A stretch of 58,282 bases of DNA from Nocardia wallacei. Lineage in GTDB: Bacteria > Actinomycetota > Actinomycetes > Mycobacteriales > Mycobacteriaceae. The stretch covers positions 1 through 58,282 of the forward strand of contig NZ_JARWOP010000387.1 of NCBI RefSeq assembly GCF_029868745.1. The letters run 5' to 3'. Below the pieces are notes generated by a model. That model worked only from the letters and a program-made list of their open reading frames with translations. It did not search any database and was not told the origin of the DNA. The position numbers and the translations under genes are program-made. Below, one piece after another: positions 33,249 to 42,295 of the stretch (its first letter is position 1; each line of letters opens with the position of its first letter).

Positions 33249-34507
33249 TGCACGAACTCGTCGGTGCGTTGCGTTCCTACGCCTGGGGTTCTCGCACCGC
33301 ACTCGCTCAGCTGTGCGGCCGGCCGGTCCCCTCCGCCCATCCCGAGGCCGAACTCTGGTTCGGCGCCCACCCCGCCGATCCCGCCCAGCTGTCGGTCGAC
33401 GGCCGCAGCAGATCGCTGCTGGAGGTCGTGAGCGCCGACCCGCGCCACGAATTGGGCGCGGTGGCACCGGCATTCGACGGACGGCTGCCCTTCCTGCTGA
33501 AGATCCTCGCCGCCGAGGAACCGCTGTCGCTGCAGGCCCACCCCAGCGCCGATCAGGCCCGCGTCGGTTTCGAGCGAGAAAACCGGACCCGGGTGCCGCT
33601 GGATTCGCCGATGCGCAACTACCGCGACGACAGCCACAAGCCCGAACTGGTGGTGGCGCTGGAACGATTCGAGGCGCTGGCCGGTTTCCGCGATCCGCGC
33701 CGCACCGTCGCGCTGTTGCGCGCGCTGGCGGTCCCGGAGCTGGTCAACTACGCCGAACTGCTGGCCGCGCAACCGGATTCGGCCGGACTGCGGACGCTGT
33801 TCACCACCTGGATCACGCTGCCGCAGGCGTTGCTCGAGCGCCTGCTGCCGCAGGTCCTCGACGGCTGCGTGCGCTATCTGTCCGACAAGAACTCCACCGA
33901 CAACGGCGAGACGAGCCCGGGCAAGGAGTTCGTGGCCGAGGCCCGCACCACACTCGAGCTGGCGGAGGCCTATCCCGGCGATGCCGGGGTGCTGGCGGCG
34001 CTGCTGCTGAACCGCATCACGCTGGAACCCGGCCAGGGATTGTTCATGGCGGCCGGGAACCTGCACGCGTACCTGCGCGGGGTCGGGGTCGAGATCATGG
34101 CCAGCTCCGACAACGTGCTGCGCGGCGGGCTCACGCCCAAACACGTCGACGTCCCGGAACTGCTGCGGGTGCTCGACTTCGAGCCGCTGGAGCTGCCGAT
34201 CGTGGAACCCGAGCCCACCGGGGATCCGCTCGGCGAGTCCGCCTCGTTCCGGTATCGCACGCCCGCACCCGAATTCGCGCTGCGTCGCTTCGAATTGGCG
34301 GCCGACGCCGAGCCGGCGCCGGTGCCGCGCACCGGACCCGGCATCGTGTTGTGCACGGCCGGGACGGTGCGGCTGCTGCAGGGCGCGGACGAGCTGCGGA
34401 TCACGCCCGGCGGCGCCGCGTGGATCTCGGCGGCCGACACGGATATCCGTGCGCAGGCGGTCGACGGTGCGGCACAGCTGTTCTGCGCCTGTGTCGGCGG
34501 CGAGTGA
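33248..34507 (+). CDS. manA: Mannose-6-phosphate isomerase, class I
   Basis: A 419-residue type I phosphomannose isomerase of the cupin fold, interconverting fructose-6-P and mannose-6-P. Zinc site and signature: PEAELWFGAHP, LPFLLKILAAEEPLSLQAHPS, the YRDDSHKPELVVAL segment and the GLFMAAGNLHAYLRGVGVEIMASSDNVLRGGLTPKHVDV block. GTG 33248 overlaps the stop of the upstream gene (TAGTG), so manB-tobH-manA is one operon feeding manC. Confidence 0.95.
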   Translation: MHELVGALRSYAWGSRTALAQLCGRPVPSAHPEAELWFGAHPADPAQLSVDGRSRSLLEVVSADPRHELGAVAPAFDGRLPFLLKILAAEEPLSLQAHPSADQARVGFERENRTRVPLDSPMRNYRDDSHKPELVVALERFEALAGFRDPRRTVALLRALAVPELVNYAELLAAQPDSAGLRTLFTTWITLPQALLERLLPQVLDGCVRYLSDKNSTDNGETSPGKEFVAEARTTLELAEAYPGDAGVLAALLLNRITLEPGQGLFMAAGNLHAYLRGVGVEIMASSDNVLRGGLTPKHVDVPELLRVLDFEPLELPIVEPEPTGDPLGESASFRYRTPAPEFALRRFELAADAEPAPVPRTGPGIVLCTAGTVRLLQGADELRITPGGAAWISAADTDIRAQAVDGAAQLFCACVGGE

Positions 34508-34640
34508 ACGTCCCCGTCCGCAGGGTCGGCACGCCGGGGCCGGGCGGGTAAGTTATTCCGACGAATCGGACACGCCAGGTGTCCGGCCGAGAACCGCCCG
34601 GCGCGGGCGTGACGCAACGATGAAAGGACCGAGCTGCACC
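34508..34640. other. Gap before the CDF gene
   Basis: 133 bases without a gene. TCCGA-CGAA-TCGGA (34557-34570) is a small inverted repeat that could be a metal-regulator site given the downstream transporter, but symmetry is the only evidence. Confidence 0.3.
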
Positions 34641-35561
34641 ATGTCTGCCAGTGGTGGTAAGAAGGCGATCCTCGCGGCGCTGACCGCGAACTTCGGGATC
34701 GCGGTCGCGAAGTTCGTCGGTGCGGCGATCACAGGCTCAGCGTCGATGCTGGCCGAAGGGGTGCACTCGGTGGCCGACACCGGGAATCAGGGGCTACTGC
34801 TACTGGGGCAGAAGCGGGCCGAGCAGGAGGCCGACGCACTGCACCCGTTCGGTTACGGTCGCAACCGCTATTTCTACTCGTTCGTGGTGGCGCTGGTGCT
34901 GTTCTCGCTCGGGTCGATGTTCTCGATGTACGAGGGCATCCACAAGGTCCAGCATCCCGAGGAGCTGACGTCGCCGCTCGTCGCGGTCACGATTCTGGTC
35001 ATCGCGATCGGACTGGAGACCTACAGCTTCATCACCGCCATGCGCGAATCGGCGCCGCTGCGCGCGGGGGCGAGCTGGTGGCGATTCATCCGCAATTCGC
35101 GCAGCCCGGAGCTGCCGGTGGTCTTGCTCGAGGACACGGGCGCACTGGTCGGACTGGCGTTCGCGCTGGTGGCGGTGCTGATGACCATGGTGACCGGCAA
35201 CCCGATCTGGGACGGCATCGGCACCCTCGGGATCGGCGTGCTGCTCGGTGTCATCGCGATCGTGCTGATCGTGGAGATGAAGAGCCTGCTGATCGGGGAG
35301 GGCGCGACCCCGGACCAGGACCGCGAAATCCGCGAGAACCTGGTCGACGGTACCCACATCGACCGCGTCATCCACCTGCGCACCGAATACCTGGGTCCCG
35401 ACGAGATGCTGGTGGCGGCAAAGGTTTCCATCGTGCCGGGCCTCGAGATCACCGACATCGCCCAGGCGATCGATGACGCGGAGGCCCGGGTGCGCGCGGC
35501 CGTACCCCTTGCCCGGGTCATGTACATCGAACCGGACCTGTACCGCACCCAGCCCGTCTGA
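34641..35561 (+). CDS. Cation diffusion facilitator family transporter
   Basis: A 306-residue CDF-type efflux protein for divalent metals (Zn, Fe, Mn or Co cannot be told apart). About six TM segments; N-terminal AALTANFGIAVAKFVGAAITGSASMLAEGVHSVADTGNQGLLLLG contains the metal-site residues H-S-x-A-D-T, and LLEDTGALVGL is the second intramembrane pair (E-D). C-terminal cytoplasmic domain ~230-306. It has the SLC30A9-like spacing rather than the classical ZitB form. ATG 34641 follows AAAGGA; ATG 34620 would add seven residues. Confidence 0.92.
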   Translation: MSASGGKKAILAALTANFGIAVAKFVGAAITGSASMLAEGVHSVADTGNQGLLLLGQKRAEQEADALHPFGYGRNRYFYSFVVALVLFSLGSMFSMYEGIHKVQHPEELTSPLVAVTILVIAIGLETYSFITAMRESAPLRAGASWWRFIRNSRSPELPVVLLEDTGALVGLAFALVAVLMTMVTGNPIWDGIGTLGIGVLLGVIAIVLIVEMKSLLIGEGATPDQDREIRENLVDGTHIDRVIHLRTEYLGPDEMLVAAKVSIVPGLEITDIAQAIDDAEARVRAAVPLARVMYIEPDLYRTQPV

Positions 35562-35574
35562 GCGGTTCGAGGGC

Positions 35575-37047
35575 TCAGTGGGCGCGCGGCGATTCGTCGC
35601 GCAGTAGCGCGAGCGGGTCGGTGGTGATGCCGAACCGGTCACGCAGGGCGTGGCCGACGGCGTGCAGGCCGCACATGCCGTGCACGCCGGGGCCGGGCGG
35701 AGTCGCGGAGGAACAGAAGTAGACGCCCGGCAGCGGGGTGCCGTACGGATTCCAGCGCGGAGTGGGACGCAGCACGGTCTGGCGCAGGTCCATCGCGCCC
35801 GCGGCGATGTCCCCGCCGACGTAGTTGGCGTTGTAGGCGGGCATGGCCGCGGCGGTGCGCACGTGCCGGTCCAGGATCAGGTCGCGGAAACCCGGTGCGA
35901 AGCGCTCGATCTGGGCGATGATCTCGGCGCTCACGTCGCGCGTGGAGCCGTTGGGTACATGCGCGTACGCGTAGAGCGTGTGGCCGCCCGCCGGGGCGCG
36001 CGAATCGTCCACCACGCCGGGCTGGATCGCCAGCACGAACGGGCGCTCGGAGTATTCGCCCGCGGCGACGGCCTTTTCGACCGCGACCGATTCCGCGCGG
36101 GTGCCGACCAGGTGCAGGGTGCCCGCCCGGTCGCAGCCCTCGGCCTGCCACGGCACCGGGCCCGACAGCGCGAAGTCGACCTTGCAGGCAGCCCCGCCGT
36201 AGCGGAATTTCCGCAGCCGCCGCGCGTATCGGGGCGGCAGCCGGTCGGGGGCCAGGCGCAGGAGTTCGGTGGGGGCGGTGTCGAGCAGAACCGCTCGCGC
36301 ACCGTCGAATTCGGCGAGTGAGTCGACCTTGTGCCCGGTGACGATGCGCCCGCCGTGCCGCTCGACATCCGCCGCCAGCGCGTCGACGATGGCCTGACTG
36401 CCGCCGCGCGGGACCGGCCAGCCGCTTCCGGCGTGCGCCAGGCTCGCGAGCAGCAAGGCCACACCCGTGGCCGAGAACGCCCGCGGCGGGATGATGGCGT
36501 GCGCGCTCACGCCGGTGAACATGGCCGGGGCGGCGTCCTCGCGGAAACGCAGATTCCACAGCGGCGTCGCCTGTTCCAGTAGTCGCCGCGCGAACCGCAC
36601 GCCGGTGACCACCTCCAGCGGCGGATGCCGCAGGTCGGACATGGCCAGCTCGACGAGGCTGTCCCAGTGCCGCACCAGCGGGCCGAACAGCCGCCGCCAC
36701 GCCGCGCCGTCGCGGCCCAGGCCCGCGACCGTGCGGTCCAGATCGCGCCACGCCACGCCCGCGACGCCGCCGTCCAGCGGGTGCGCGAAGGACGCCTCGG
36801 GAGTCAGCAGTTCCACCCCGTGCGCGGCGAGGTCGAAGGCCCGCAGGAACGGCGAGGCCCAGGCGAGGGGATGCGCGCCCGCGCAGACGTCGTGCCGATA
36901 CCCGGGCAGAGTGAGTTCGGCCGTCCGGGAGCCGCCGCCGACCGTATCGGCGGCCTCGTGGACCTCCACCTCGAGCCCGGCCCGAGCCAGAATCACCGCA
37001 GCAGCAAGCCCGTTGGGCCCCGATCCGACCACGACCGCATCCGCCAT
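35575..37047 (-). CDS. Phytoene desaturase-like FAD-dependent oxidoreductase
   Basis: A 490-residue flavoprotein of the amine oxidase / phytoene dehydrogenase (retinol-saturase-like) group. FAD-binding VVVGSGPNGLAAAVILARAGLEVEVHEAADTVGGGSRT at the N-terminus and the C-terminal VYFCSSATPPGPGVHGMCGLHAVGHAL segment. No carotenoid gene adjoins, so the substrate is unknown. ATG 37047 is chosen; the in-frame GTGs just upstream add three residues. The stop of a TetR gene lies 21 bases upstream on the same strand, so the two are likely co-transcribed and the regulator may respond to this enzyme's substrate. Confidence 0.9.
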   Translation of the reverse strand: MADAVVVGSGPNGLAAAVILARAGLEVEVHEAADTVGGGSRTAELTLPGYRHDVCAGAHPLAWASPFLRAFDLAAHGVELLTPEASFAHPLDGGVAGVAWRDLDRTVAGLGRDGAAWRRLFGPLVRHWDSLVELAMSDLRHPPLEVVTGVRFARRLLEQATPLWNLRFREDAAPAMFTGVSAHAIIPPRAFSATGVALLLASLAHAGSGWPVPRGGSQAIVDALAADVERHGGRIVTGHKVDSLAEFDGARAVLLDTAPTELLRLAPDRLPPRYARRLRKFRYGGAACKVDFALSGPVPWQAEGCDRAGTLHLVGTRAESVAVEKAVAAGEYSERPFVLAIQPGVVDDSRAPAGGHTLYAYAHVPNGSTRDVSAEIIAQIERFAPGFRDLILDRHVRTAAAMPAYNANYVGGDIAAGAMDLRQTVLRPTPRWNPYGTPLPGVYFCSSATPPGPGVHGMCGLHAVGHALRDRFGITTDPLALLRDESPRAH

Positions 37048-37068
37048 GATCACCACTGTAGGCGGCGG

Positions 37069-37647
37069 CTACGACGTGCCACGGGTCCAGTGCCGCACGA
37101 GAATGGCCAGGCGCTGGTCCCGAAAGCCGGGCCGCAGCCGGCCGTCCCGTTCCAGGGTCGCCAGGCCGTGCAGGGCGCTCCAGGCCACCTCGGTGAAGGT
37201 CTCCACGTCGTCGTCGCCGGCGAAGGGGCCGAAGACTGCGGCGAGTTCGCCGAAGGCGTCGCGCAGCGCCTGCGGCGCGTCCGCGCCGAACTTCAGGTCC
37301 ACGTCGAGCCCGAACATCGCGAGGTACAACGCGGGCCGCTGCCGCGCGAAGTCCAGGTAGCCCCGGGCCAGCGCGGTGAGCGCCTGCTCCGGCGACTCGG
37401 CGGCCGCGCGCCAGCGCGCGAACTCGATCGCCAGTTCCGCGATGCCCTGTTCGGCGACCGCGGCCACGATCGCGTCCTTGCCCGCGAAATGGCTGTAGAG
37501 CACCGGCTGGCTGTATTCGATCGCATCGGCCAGCCGCCGCACGGTCACCGCGTCCCAGCCCTGCGTCTCGGCTATCTCGCGGGCGGTGTCGATGATCAGG
37601 CGGTGCCGCTCGGCGCGTTGGCGCTCTTTTCGTGTCTGCGTGCCCAT
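37069..37647 (-). CDS. TetR/AcrR family transcriptional regulator
   Basis: A 192-residue repressor: basic N-terminus, HTH at residues ~20-60 (TVRRLADAIEYSQPVLYSHFAGKDAIVAAVAEQG), and a ligand-binding domain of the WHG/TetR_C type (WSALHGLATLERDGRL). ATG 37647 is preferred over an upstream in-frame start since the sequence before it is not family-like. A perfect TCTAGC-ACC-GCTAGA palindrome ten bases upstream suggests autorepression and control of the co-transcribed FAD oxidoreductase. Confidence 0.93.
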   Translation of the reverse strand: MGTQTRKERQRAERHRLIIDTAREIAETQGWDAVTVRRLADAIEYSQPVLYSHFAGKDAIVAAVAEQGIAELAIEFARWRAAAESPEQALTALARGYLDFARQRPALYLAMFGLDVDLKFGADAPQALRDAFGELAAVFGPFAGDDDVETFTEVAWSALHGLATLERDGRLRPGFRDQRLAILVRHWTRGTS

Positions 37648-37656
37648 CGACAAAAT

Positions 37657-37671
37657 TCTAGCACCGCTAGA
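37657..37671. promoter_or_regulatory. Probable autoregulatory operator of the TetR gene
   Basis: TCTAGC-ACC-GCTAGA, perfect six-base arms around a three-base centre, in an AT-rich patch immediately upstream of the TetR start. CTAG is rare in such GC-rich DNA, and here it occurs twice within 13 bases. Confidence 0.65.
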
Positions 37672-37704
37672 CAAGATAGCCACGCATGGATCCGGCTCGG
37701 GTCC

Positions 37705-38775
37705 TCAGACGTCGGTGGAGAACCGGATACCGCCGTCGGGAAGCTCCACGCCCGGCCAGATGCGGGCGCCGCGCAGCAGCTCGCAGCGGGCGCCGACGCT
37801 GGCGCCGTCACCGATCACAGCGTCGCGGACCAGTGCCCGCGGACCGATCCGGGCGCCGAACCCGATGATCGAACGTTCCACGGTGGCACCGGCTTCCACG
37901 CGGGCGCCGTCGAACAGCACCGCGCCGTCCAGCCGGGCGCCCGCGCCGACCTCGGCGCCCCGGCCGACCACCGTGCCGCCGATCAGCAACGCGCCCGGCG
38001 CGACTCCGGCGCCGCTGTGCACCAGCGACTCCCCGCGCTGGCCCGGCAGCGCGGGCGAGGGCGCGATGCCCCGCACCAGATCCGCCGAGCCGCGCACGAA
38101 GTCCTCCGGGGTGCCCATGTCGCGCCAGTACGAGACGTCCACGTGGCCCTGGACGTGCGCGCCCTCGGCCAGCAGCGACGGGAACACCTCGCGCTCCACC
38201 GACACCGGGCGCCCGGACGGGATCTTCTCGATGTACTCACGCCGGAACACGTAGCAACCGGCATTGATCTGGTCGGTCGGCGGATCCTGGGTCTTCTCCA
38301 GGAAGGCCGTCACGCGGCCGTTCTCGTCGGTGGGCACGCAGCCGAACGCGCGGGGATCGCTGACCCGCACCAGATGCAGCGTCACATCGGCGCCGGTGGA
38401 GACGTGCGTATCGAGCACCGCGCCCAGATCCGCGCCGCCGAGCACGTCGCCGTTGAAGACCAGCACGTTGTCGGCGCGCAGCTTGGGCAGCACGTTGCGG
38501 ATGCCGCCGCCGGTGCCCAGCGGCTCGGTCTCGGTGACGTATTCGAGGTCCAGGCCCAGCTCCGCCCCGTCGCCGAAGTGCTCCTCGAACACCTCGGCCT
38601 GGAACGAGGTGCCCAGTACGACGTGGGTGATTCCCGCGTCGGCGATGCGGGCGAGCAGGTGGTGCAGGAACGGCAGGCCGGCCACCGGCAGCATCGGCTT
38701 GGGCGCCGACAGCGTCAACGGGCGCAGCCGCGTCCCCTGGCCGCCGACCAGGATCACGGCATCGGTGTCCGGCAT
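37705..38775 (-). CDS. manC: Mannose-1-phosphate guanylyltransferase
   Basis: A 356-residue nucleotidyltransferase making GDP-mannose. N-terminal signature AVILVGGQGTRLRPLTLSAPKPMLPVAG with the pyrophosphorylase loop, NGDVLGG metal site, and a C-terminal left-handed beta-helix of hexapeptide repeats (VAPGALLIGGTVVGRGAEVGAGARLDGAVLF...). Known in M. tuberculosis as ManB/Rv3264c. Downstream of wbbL and rmlD on the same strand: sugar-donor and rhamnose-linker genes are grouped. It draws on mannose-1-P from the manB-manA locus 3-7 kb away. Confidence 0.93.
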   Translation of the reverse strand: MPDTDAVILVGGQGTRLRPLTLSAPKPMLPVAGLPFLHHLLARIADAGITHVVLGTSFQAEVFEEHFGDGAELGLDLEYVTETEPLGTGGGIRNVLPKLRADNVLVFNGDVLGGADLGAVLDTHVSTGADVTLHLVRVSDPRAFGCVPTDENGRVTAFLEKTQDPPTDQINAGCYVFRREYIEKIPSGRPVSVEREVFPSLLAEGAHVQGHVDVSYWRDMGTPEDFVRGSADLVRGIAPSPALPGQRGESLVHSGAGVAPGALLIGGTVVGRGAEVGAGARLDGAVLFDGARVEAGATVERSIIGFGARIGPRALVRDAVIGDGASVGARCELLRGARIWPGVELPDGGIRFSTDV

Positions 38776-38832
38776 ATGTCTCCCCTGTTCAGGTTCGGTC
38801 CACGCGAGACGTGGTTCGACGATCGTCGCGCT

Positions 38833-39732
38833 CTACTGCTGCGCCGCGCGATCGCGCTCGCGCAGCGCAGATCGAACCGCAAGCTTGCAGCGGACCGCAA
38901 GTCCGGCGCGCAGCGCCAGCCGCAGCGGCGCCTGCCACCAGTGCGGATGCCGGTCGGCCTGGAAGCGGTACGCGGAGGCGTGATGGGCGGGCAGCATGGC
39001 CTCCGGATTGCGCCCGGCCGCATGCCCCTTGGCGTGCGTGACCTCCGCCGACGGCACATACACATTGTGCCAGCCGGCCCGTCCCATGCGGTCGCCGAAG
39101 TCCACATCCTCCATGTACATGAAGTAGCGGGAGTCGAAGCCGTCGATGGCGTCGAAGGCGGCGCGGCGCACCAGCAGGCACGAACCCGACAGCCAGCCGA
39201 CGGTGCGCTCGGAGATCTCCTCGTTCTCCTGGCGGTAGCGGCGGGTCCAGGGGTTGCCGGGCCAGACCGTGCCGAGCACCGCGTGCCCGGCGCCGTCCAG
39301 CAGGGTCGGCACCGAGCGCGCCGACGGGTAGAGGCTGCCGTCGGGCTCGCGCACCAGCGGGCCCAGCGCCCCGGCGCGGGGCCAGCGCTCGGCGGCGGCG
39401 AGCAGCTTGTCGATGGAGTCGGTGCTCCAGCGGATGTCCGGGTTGGCGATGACGATGAACTCGATCGCCGGATCGAGTTCGGCGACAGCACGATTGATGG
39501 CGCCGCCGTAGCCGATGTTGCCCCCGGTGCGCAGCAGGCGAACGTGCTCGTTCGCCTCGGCCGCCAATTCCGGGGTGCCGTCGGTCGAGCCGTTGTCGGC
39601 GAGGACGACCTGCGGTTTCTCGCTGGTGGCGGTGGCGAGCGTGCTGATGAAGTGCTCGAGGTGCTCACCGGGCGAGTAGGTCACCGTGACAACGGCCACG
39701 TCCGGCCGTACGACTGAATCCGAGGCGTTCAC
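38833..39732 (-). CDS. wbbL: Rhamnosyltransferase WbbL, GT2 family
   Basis: A 299-residue glycosyltransferase adding L-rhamnose from dTDP-rhamnose to decaprenyl-PP-GlcNAc, forming the linker between peptidoglycan and arabinogalactan. GT-A fold with VTYSPGEHLEHFISTL, VLADNGSTDGTPELA, the IVIANPDIRWS metal motif and a YFMYMEDVDFGDRMGRAGW acceptor/catalytic segment. GTG 39732 lies 11 bases after rmlD, so the genes are co-transcribed; in mycobacteria this gene is essential. Confidence 0.94.
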   Translation of the reverse strand: MNASDSVVRPDVAVVTVTYSPGEHLEHFISTLATATSEKPQVVLADNGSTDGTPELAAEANEHVRLLRTGGNIGYGGAINRAVAELDPAIEFIVIANPDIRWSTDSIDKLLAAAERWPRAGALGPLVREPDGSLYPSARSVPTLLDGAGHAVLGTVWPGNPWTRRYRQENEEISERTVGWLSGSCLLVRRAAFDAIDGFDSRYFMYMEDVDFGDRMGRAGWHNVYVPSAEVTHAKGHAAGRNPEAMLPAHHASAYRFQADRHPHWWQAPLRLALRAGLAVRCKLAVRSALRERDRAAQQ

Positions 39733-39743
39733 GACGATGCAGC

Positions 39744-40628
39744 CTAGTCGCCGACGCGATCCAGCGCGTCCCCCAGTGCGTCTCGCCAGTTCCGCAGTGG
39801 TGTGAGGCCCGCATCGCGCCACGCTCGATCCGACAGCACCGAATATGCCGGGCGCCGTACGGGACTGGGGAATTCGGCGCTGGTGCACGGCCGCACGCGG
39901 TCCGGATCGGCGCCGACACCCGCGAAAACCGCGCGGGCGACCTCGTACCAGGTCGCGCGGCCCGCGTTGGTGGCGTGCAGGATCGGCGGCAGCGCGGCCC
40001 CCGAAGACAGCCGACCGATCAGTTCCAGGAGGGCGGCGGCCAGATCCGGCGCGAAGGTCGGCGAACCGACCTGGTCGTCGACGACCGAGACGGTGTCCCG
40101 CTCGCGTTCCAACCGGCGCATGGTGGCGACGAAATCACCCCGATCACCGGTGTACACCCAGGCGGTGCGCACGATGTGCGCCGCCGGCGCCAGCCGCAGC
40201 ACCTCGTGTTCGCCGGCCAGCTTGGAACGCCCGTACGCGCTGGTCGGTCCGGTCGGGTCGGCGGGCTCGTAGGGCCGGTCCGCCGTGCCGTCGAAGACGT
40301 AGTCGGTGGAGACGTGCACCAGGTCGGCCCCCGCCGCCCGGCACGCCGCCGCCAGCACGGCCGGTCCGGTGGCGTTGCCCGCGAACGCGGCCTCGGGTTC
40401 GGACTCGGCGGCGTCCACGGCGGTATACGCGGCGCAGTTGAGCAGCACGTCGCCCGGCCGCAGCACCGCGCGCACCGCGGCGGCGTCGGTGATGTCCAGA
40501 TCGTGGCGGCCAAGCGCTAGAGCAGCGGGTTCCCGGGCGAGCACGGCACGGCCCAACTGGCCGTGCGCACCGGTGACGACCAGTCGCGGGCGGTCGCCGT
40601 CGGGATCGGAGGGGGGCACATCGGTCAC
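39744..40628 (-). CDS. rmlD: dTDP-4-dehydrorhamnose reductase
   Basis: A 294-residue extended SDR enzyme, last step to dTDP-L-rhamnose. Rossmann GAHGQLG, STDYVFDG and catalytic Y-x3-K in SAYGRSKLAGE are seen. GTG 40628 is chosen; the frame upstream gives an Arg-rich, non-family sequence. First of the rmlD-wbbL-manC group and divergent from the LCP ligase gene; both rhamnose linker synthesis and polymer ligation are thus controlled from one 137-base region. Confidence 0.94.
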   Translation of the reverse strand: MTDVPPSDPDGDRPRLVVTGAHGQLGRAVLAREPAALALGRHDLDITDAAAVRAVLRPGDVLLNCAAYTAVDAAESEPEAAFAGNATGPAVLAAACRAAGADLVHVSTDYVFDGTADRPYEPADPTGPTSAYGRSKLAGEHEVLRLAPAAHIVRTAWVYTGDRGDFVATMRRLERERDTVSVVDDQVGSPTFAPDLAAALLELIGRLSSGAALPPILHATNAGRATWYEVARAVFAGVGADPDRVRPCTSAEFPSPVRRPAYSVLSDRAWRDAGLTPLRNWRDALGDALDRVGD

Positions 40629-40765
40629 GCGGGCCAGTCTGGCACGCCGCGCTATCAGCGGTTGACCCCTCGACGCCGAACCGTTGGTTAGCCTCATCCC
40701 AGGGCGGACGTGCGGGACGAGGCCGTCGGGCCGGGGGTTTGGGGGAATCGTCGAAAGGAATACAG

Positions 40766-42295
40766 GTGTCGCGAAGCAGAAGTGAATCGGAGCTGTCGCG
40801 GCCGCGCAGCGCCGGTTTGCCACCGCTCCGCGGCACCCGGCGGCCCGCCGGGCCACCCCCGAATCGTTCCGGGCGGATGCTGGCCGCGGCGGCCGCCGTG
40901 CTCGTGTTCCTCGTCACCGCCTTCGGCTGGCACAGCGTCGACAGCCTGATCTCGGGAATCCAGCGAATCGGCAATCTCGGTCTGGGCGGCGCCCGCGACG
41001 GCGCCACCGACATCCTGATGGTCGGCATCGACAGTCGCACCGACGCCCGCGGCAACCCGCTGTCCGCCGACGAACGGGCCATGCTGCACGCCGGGGACGA
41101 GGTCGGCACCAACACCGACACGATCGTGCTGGTCCGGGTGCCCAACGACGGCCGCTCCGCCACCGCGGTGTCCATCCCCCGCGACTCCTATGTCGACATT
41201 CCCGGCATCGGCATGGGCAAGATCAATTCGGCATACGGCACCAGCAAGGAGGCGGCGCGCGAAAAACTGCTCGCCCAGGGCAAATCCGACGCCGAGGCCG
41301 AGAAGCAGTCCACCCAGGCCGGGCGGCAGACGCTGATCAAGTCGGTCGCCAATCTCACCGGCATCTCCGTCGACCACTACGCCGAGGTCAGCCTGCTCGG
41401 GTTCGTGCTGCTCACCGACGCGGTCGGCGGCGTGGACGTCTGCCTGAACAACGCGGTCGACGAGCCGCTGTCCGGGGCCGAGTTCCCCGCCGGCGAGCAG
41501 CGCCTCCGGGGACCGCAGGCACTGAGTTTCGTGCGTCAGCGGCACGATCTGCCGCGCGGGGATCTGGACCGGATCGTGCGTCAGCAGGTGTTCATGGCCG
41601 GGCTGGTGCAGCAGACGCTGAGCGCGAAGATGCTCGCCAATCCCGGCAAGCTGCAACAGCTCACCGATGCGGTCGGGCGGACCATCGTGCTCGACGAGGA
41701 CTGGAACGTCGTGCAGTTCCTGCAACAGCTGAAGGATCTGTCCGGCGGGCAGGTGCGGTTCGAGACGATTCCGGTCAAGGACCTCAACGGCAGCACGGCC
41801 GACGGCGAATCGGTGGTGAAGGTGGACACCTCGGCGGTGAAGTCGTACGTCGCCGGGATGGTCGGCGACAAGCCGCAGGACAAGGAGTCCGGCGCGGCCG
41901 CCCCGGCGACGGTCACCGCGGACGTGTACAACGCCAGCGGCACTCCCGGCCTGGCGGGCCAAGTGGCGCAGGCGTTGGTGGGCAAGGGTTTCCGCACCGG
42001 CACGGTCGACAACTGGATCGGCGGGCGGGTACCGGCCAGCCGCGTGCTGGCCGCCGACACCTCCGACGCGAAGGCGAAGGCGGTCGCCCAGGCACTGGGC
42101 GGGCTGCCGGTGGTGGCCGAACCGGGACTGCCCGAGGGGGCGGTGCGCGTGGTGCTCGCCGGTGACTACTCTGGTCCGGGTTCGGCGGCGGGCAGCCTGT
42201 TCGACCTGTCCGGGTCCTCCTCGGAGACGGCGACCCCGGTGCCGCCCGCGCCACCCATCACCGCAGGCCAGAACGGACCGAAATGCGTGAACTGA
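40766..42295 (+). CDS. LytR-CpsA-Psr family wall polymer ligase
   Basis: A 509-residue membrane-anchored LCP phosphotransferase, expected to attach arabinogalactan to peptidoglycan. Short cytoplasmic N-terminus, one TM (~40-60), LCP domain (ILMVGIDSRTDARGNPL, NTDTIVLVRVPNDGRSATAVSIPRDSYVDIPG, INSAY, FVRQRHDLPRGDLDRI) and a C-terminal LytR_C domain from about residue 370 (VTADVYNASGTPGLAGQVAQAL). GTG 40766 has GAAAGGA six bases upstream. Corresponds to CpsA (Rv3267) by context. Its end overlaps the TIGR03089 gene by 13 bases. Confidence 0.94.
   Translation: MSRSRSESELSRPRSAGLPPLRGTRRPAGPPPNRSGRMLAAAAAVLVFLVTAFGWHSVDSLISGIQRIGNLGLGGARDGATDILMVGIDSRTDARGNPLSADERAMLHAGDEVGTNTDTIVLVRVPNDGRSATAVSIPRDSYVDIPGIGMGKINSAYGTSKEAAREKLLAQGKSDAEAEKQSTQAGRQTLIKSVANLTGISVDHYAEVSLLGFVLLTDAVGGVDVCLNNAVDEPLSGAEFPAGEQRLRGPQALSFVRQRHDLPRGDLDRIVRQQVFMAGLVQQTLSAKMLANPGKLQQLTDAVGRTIVLDEDWNVVQFLQQLKDLSGGQVRFETIPVKDLNGSTADGESVVKVDTSAVKSYVAGMVGDKPQDKESGAAAPATVTADVYNASGTPGLAGQVAQALVGKGFRTGTVDNWIGGRVPASRVLAADTSDAKAKAVAQALGGLPVVAEPGLPEGAVRVVLAGDYSGPGSAAGSLFDLSGSSSETATPVPPAPPITAGQNGPKCVN

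Noticed and set aside
36625..39717. Plus-strand open frame of over 1000 codons
   Set aside because: Lies opposite TetR, manC and wbbL; composition is that of a shadow frame and no domain is seen.
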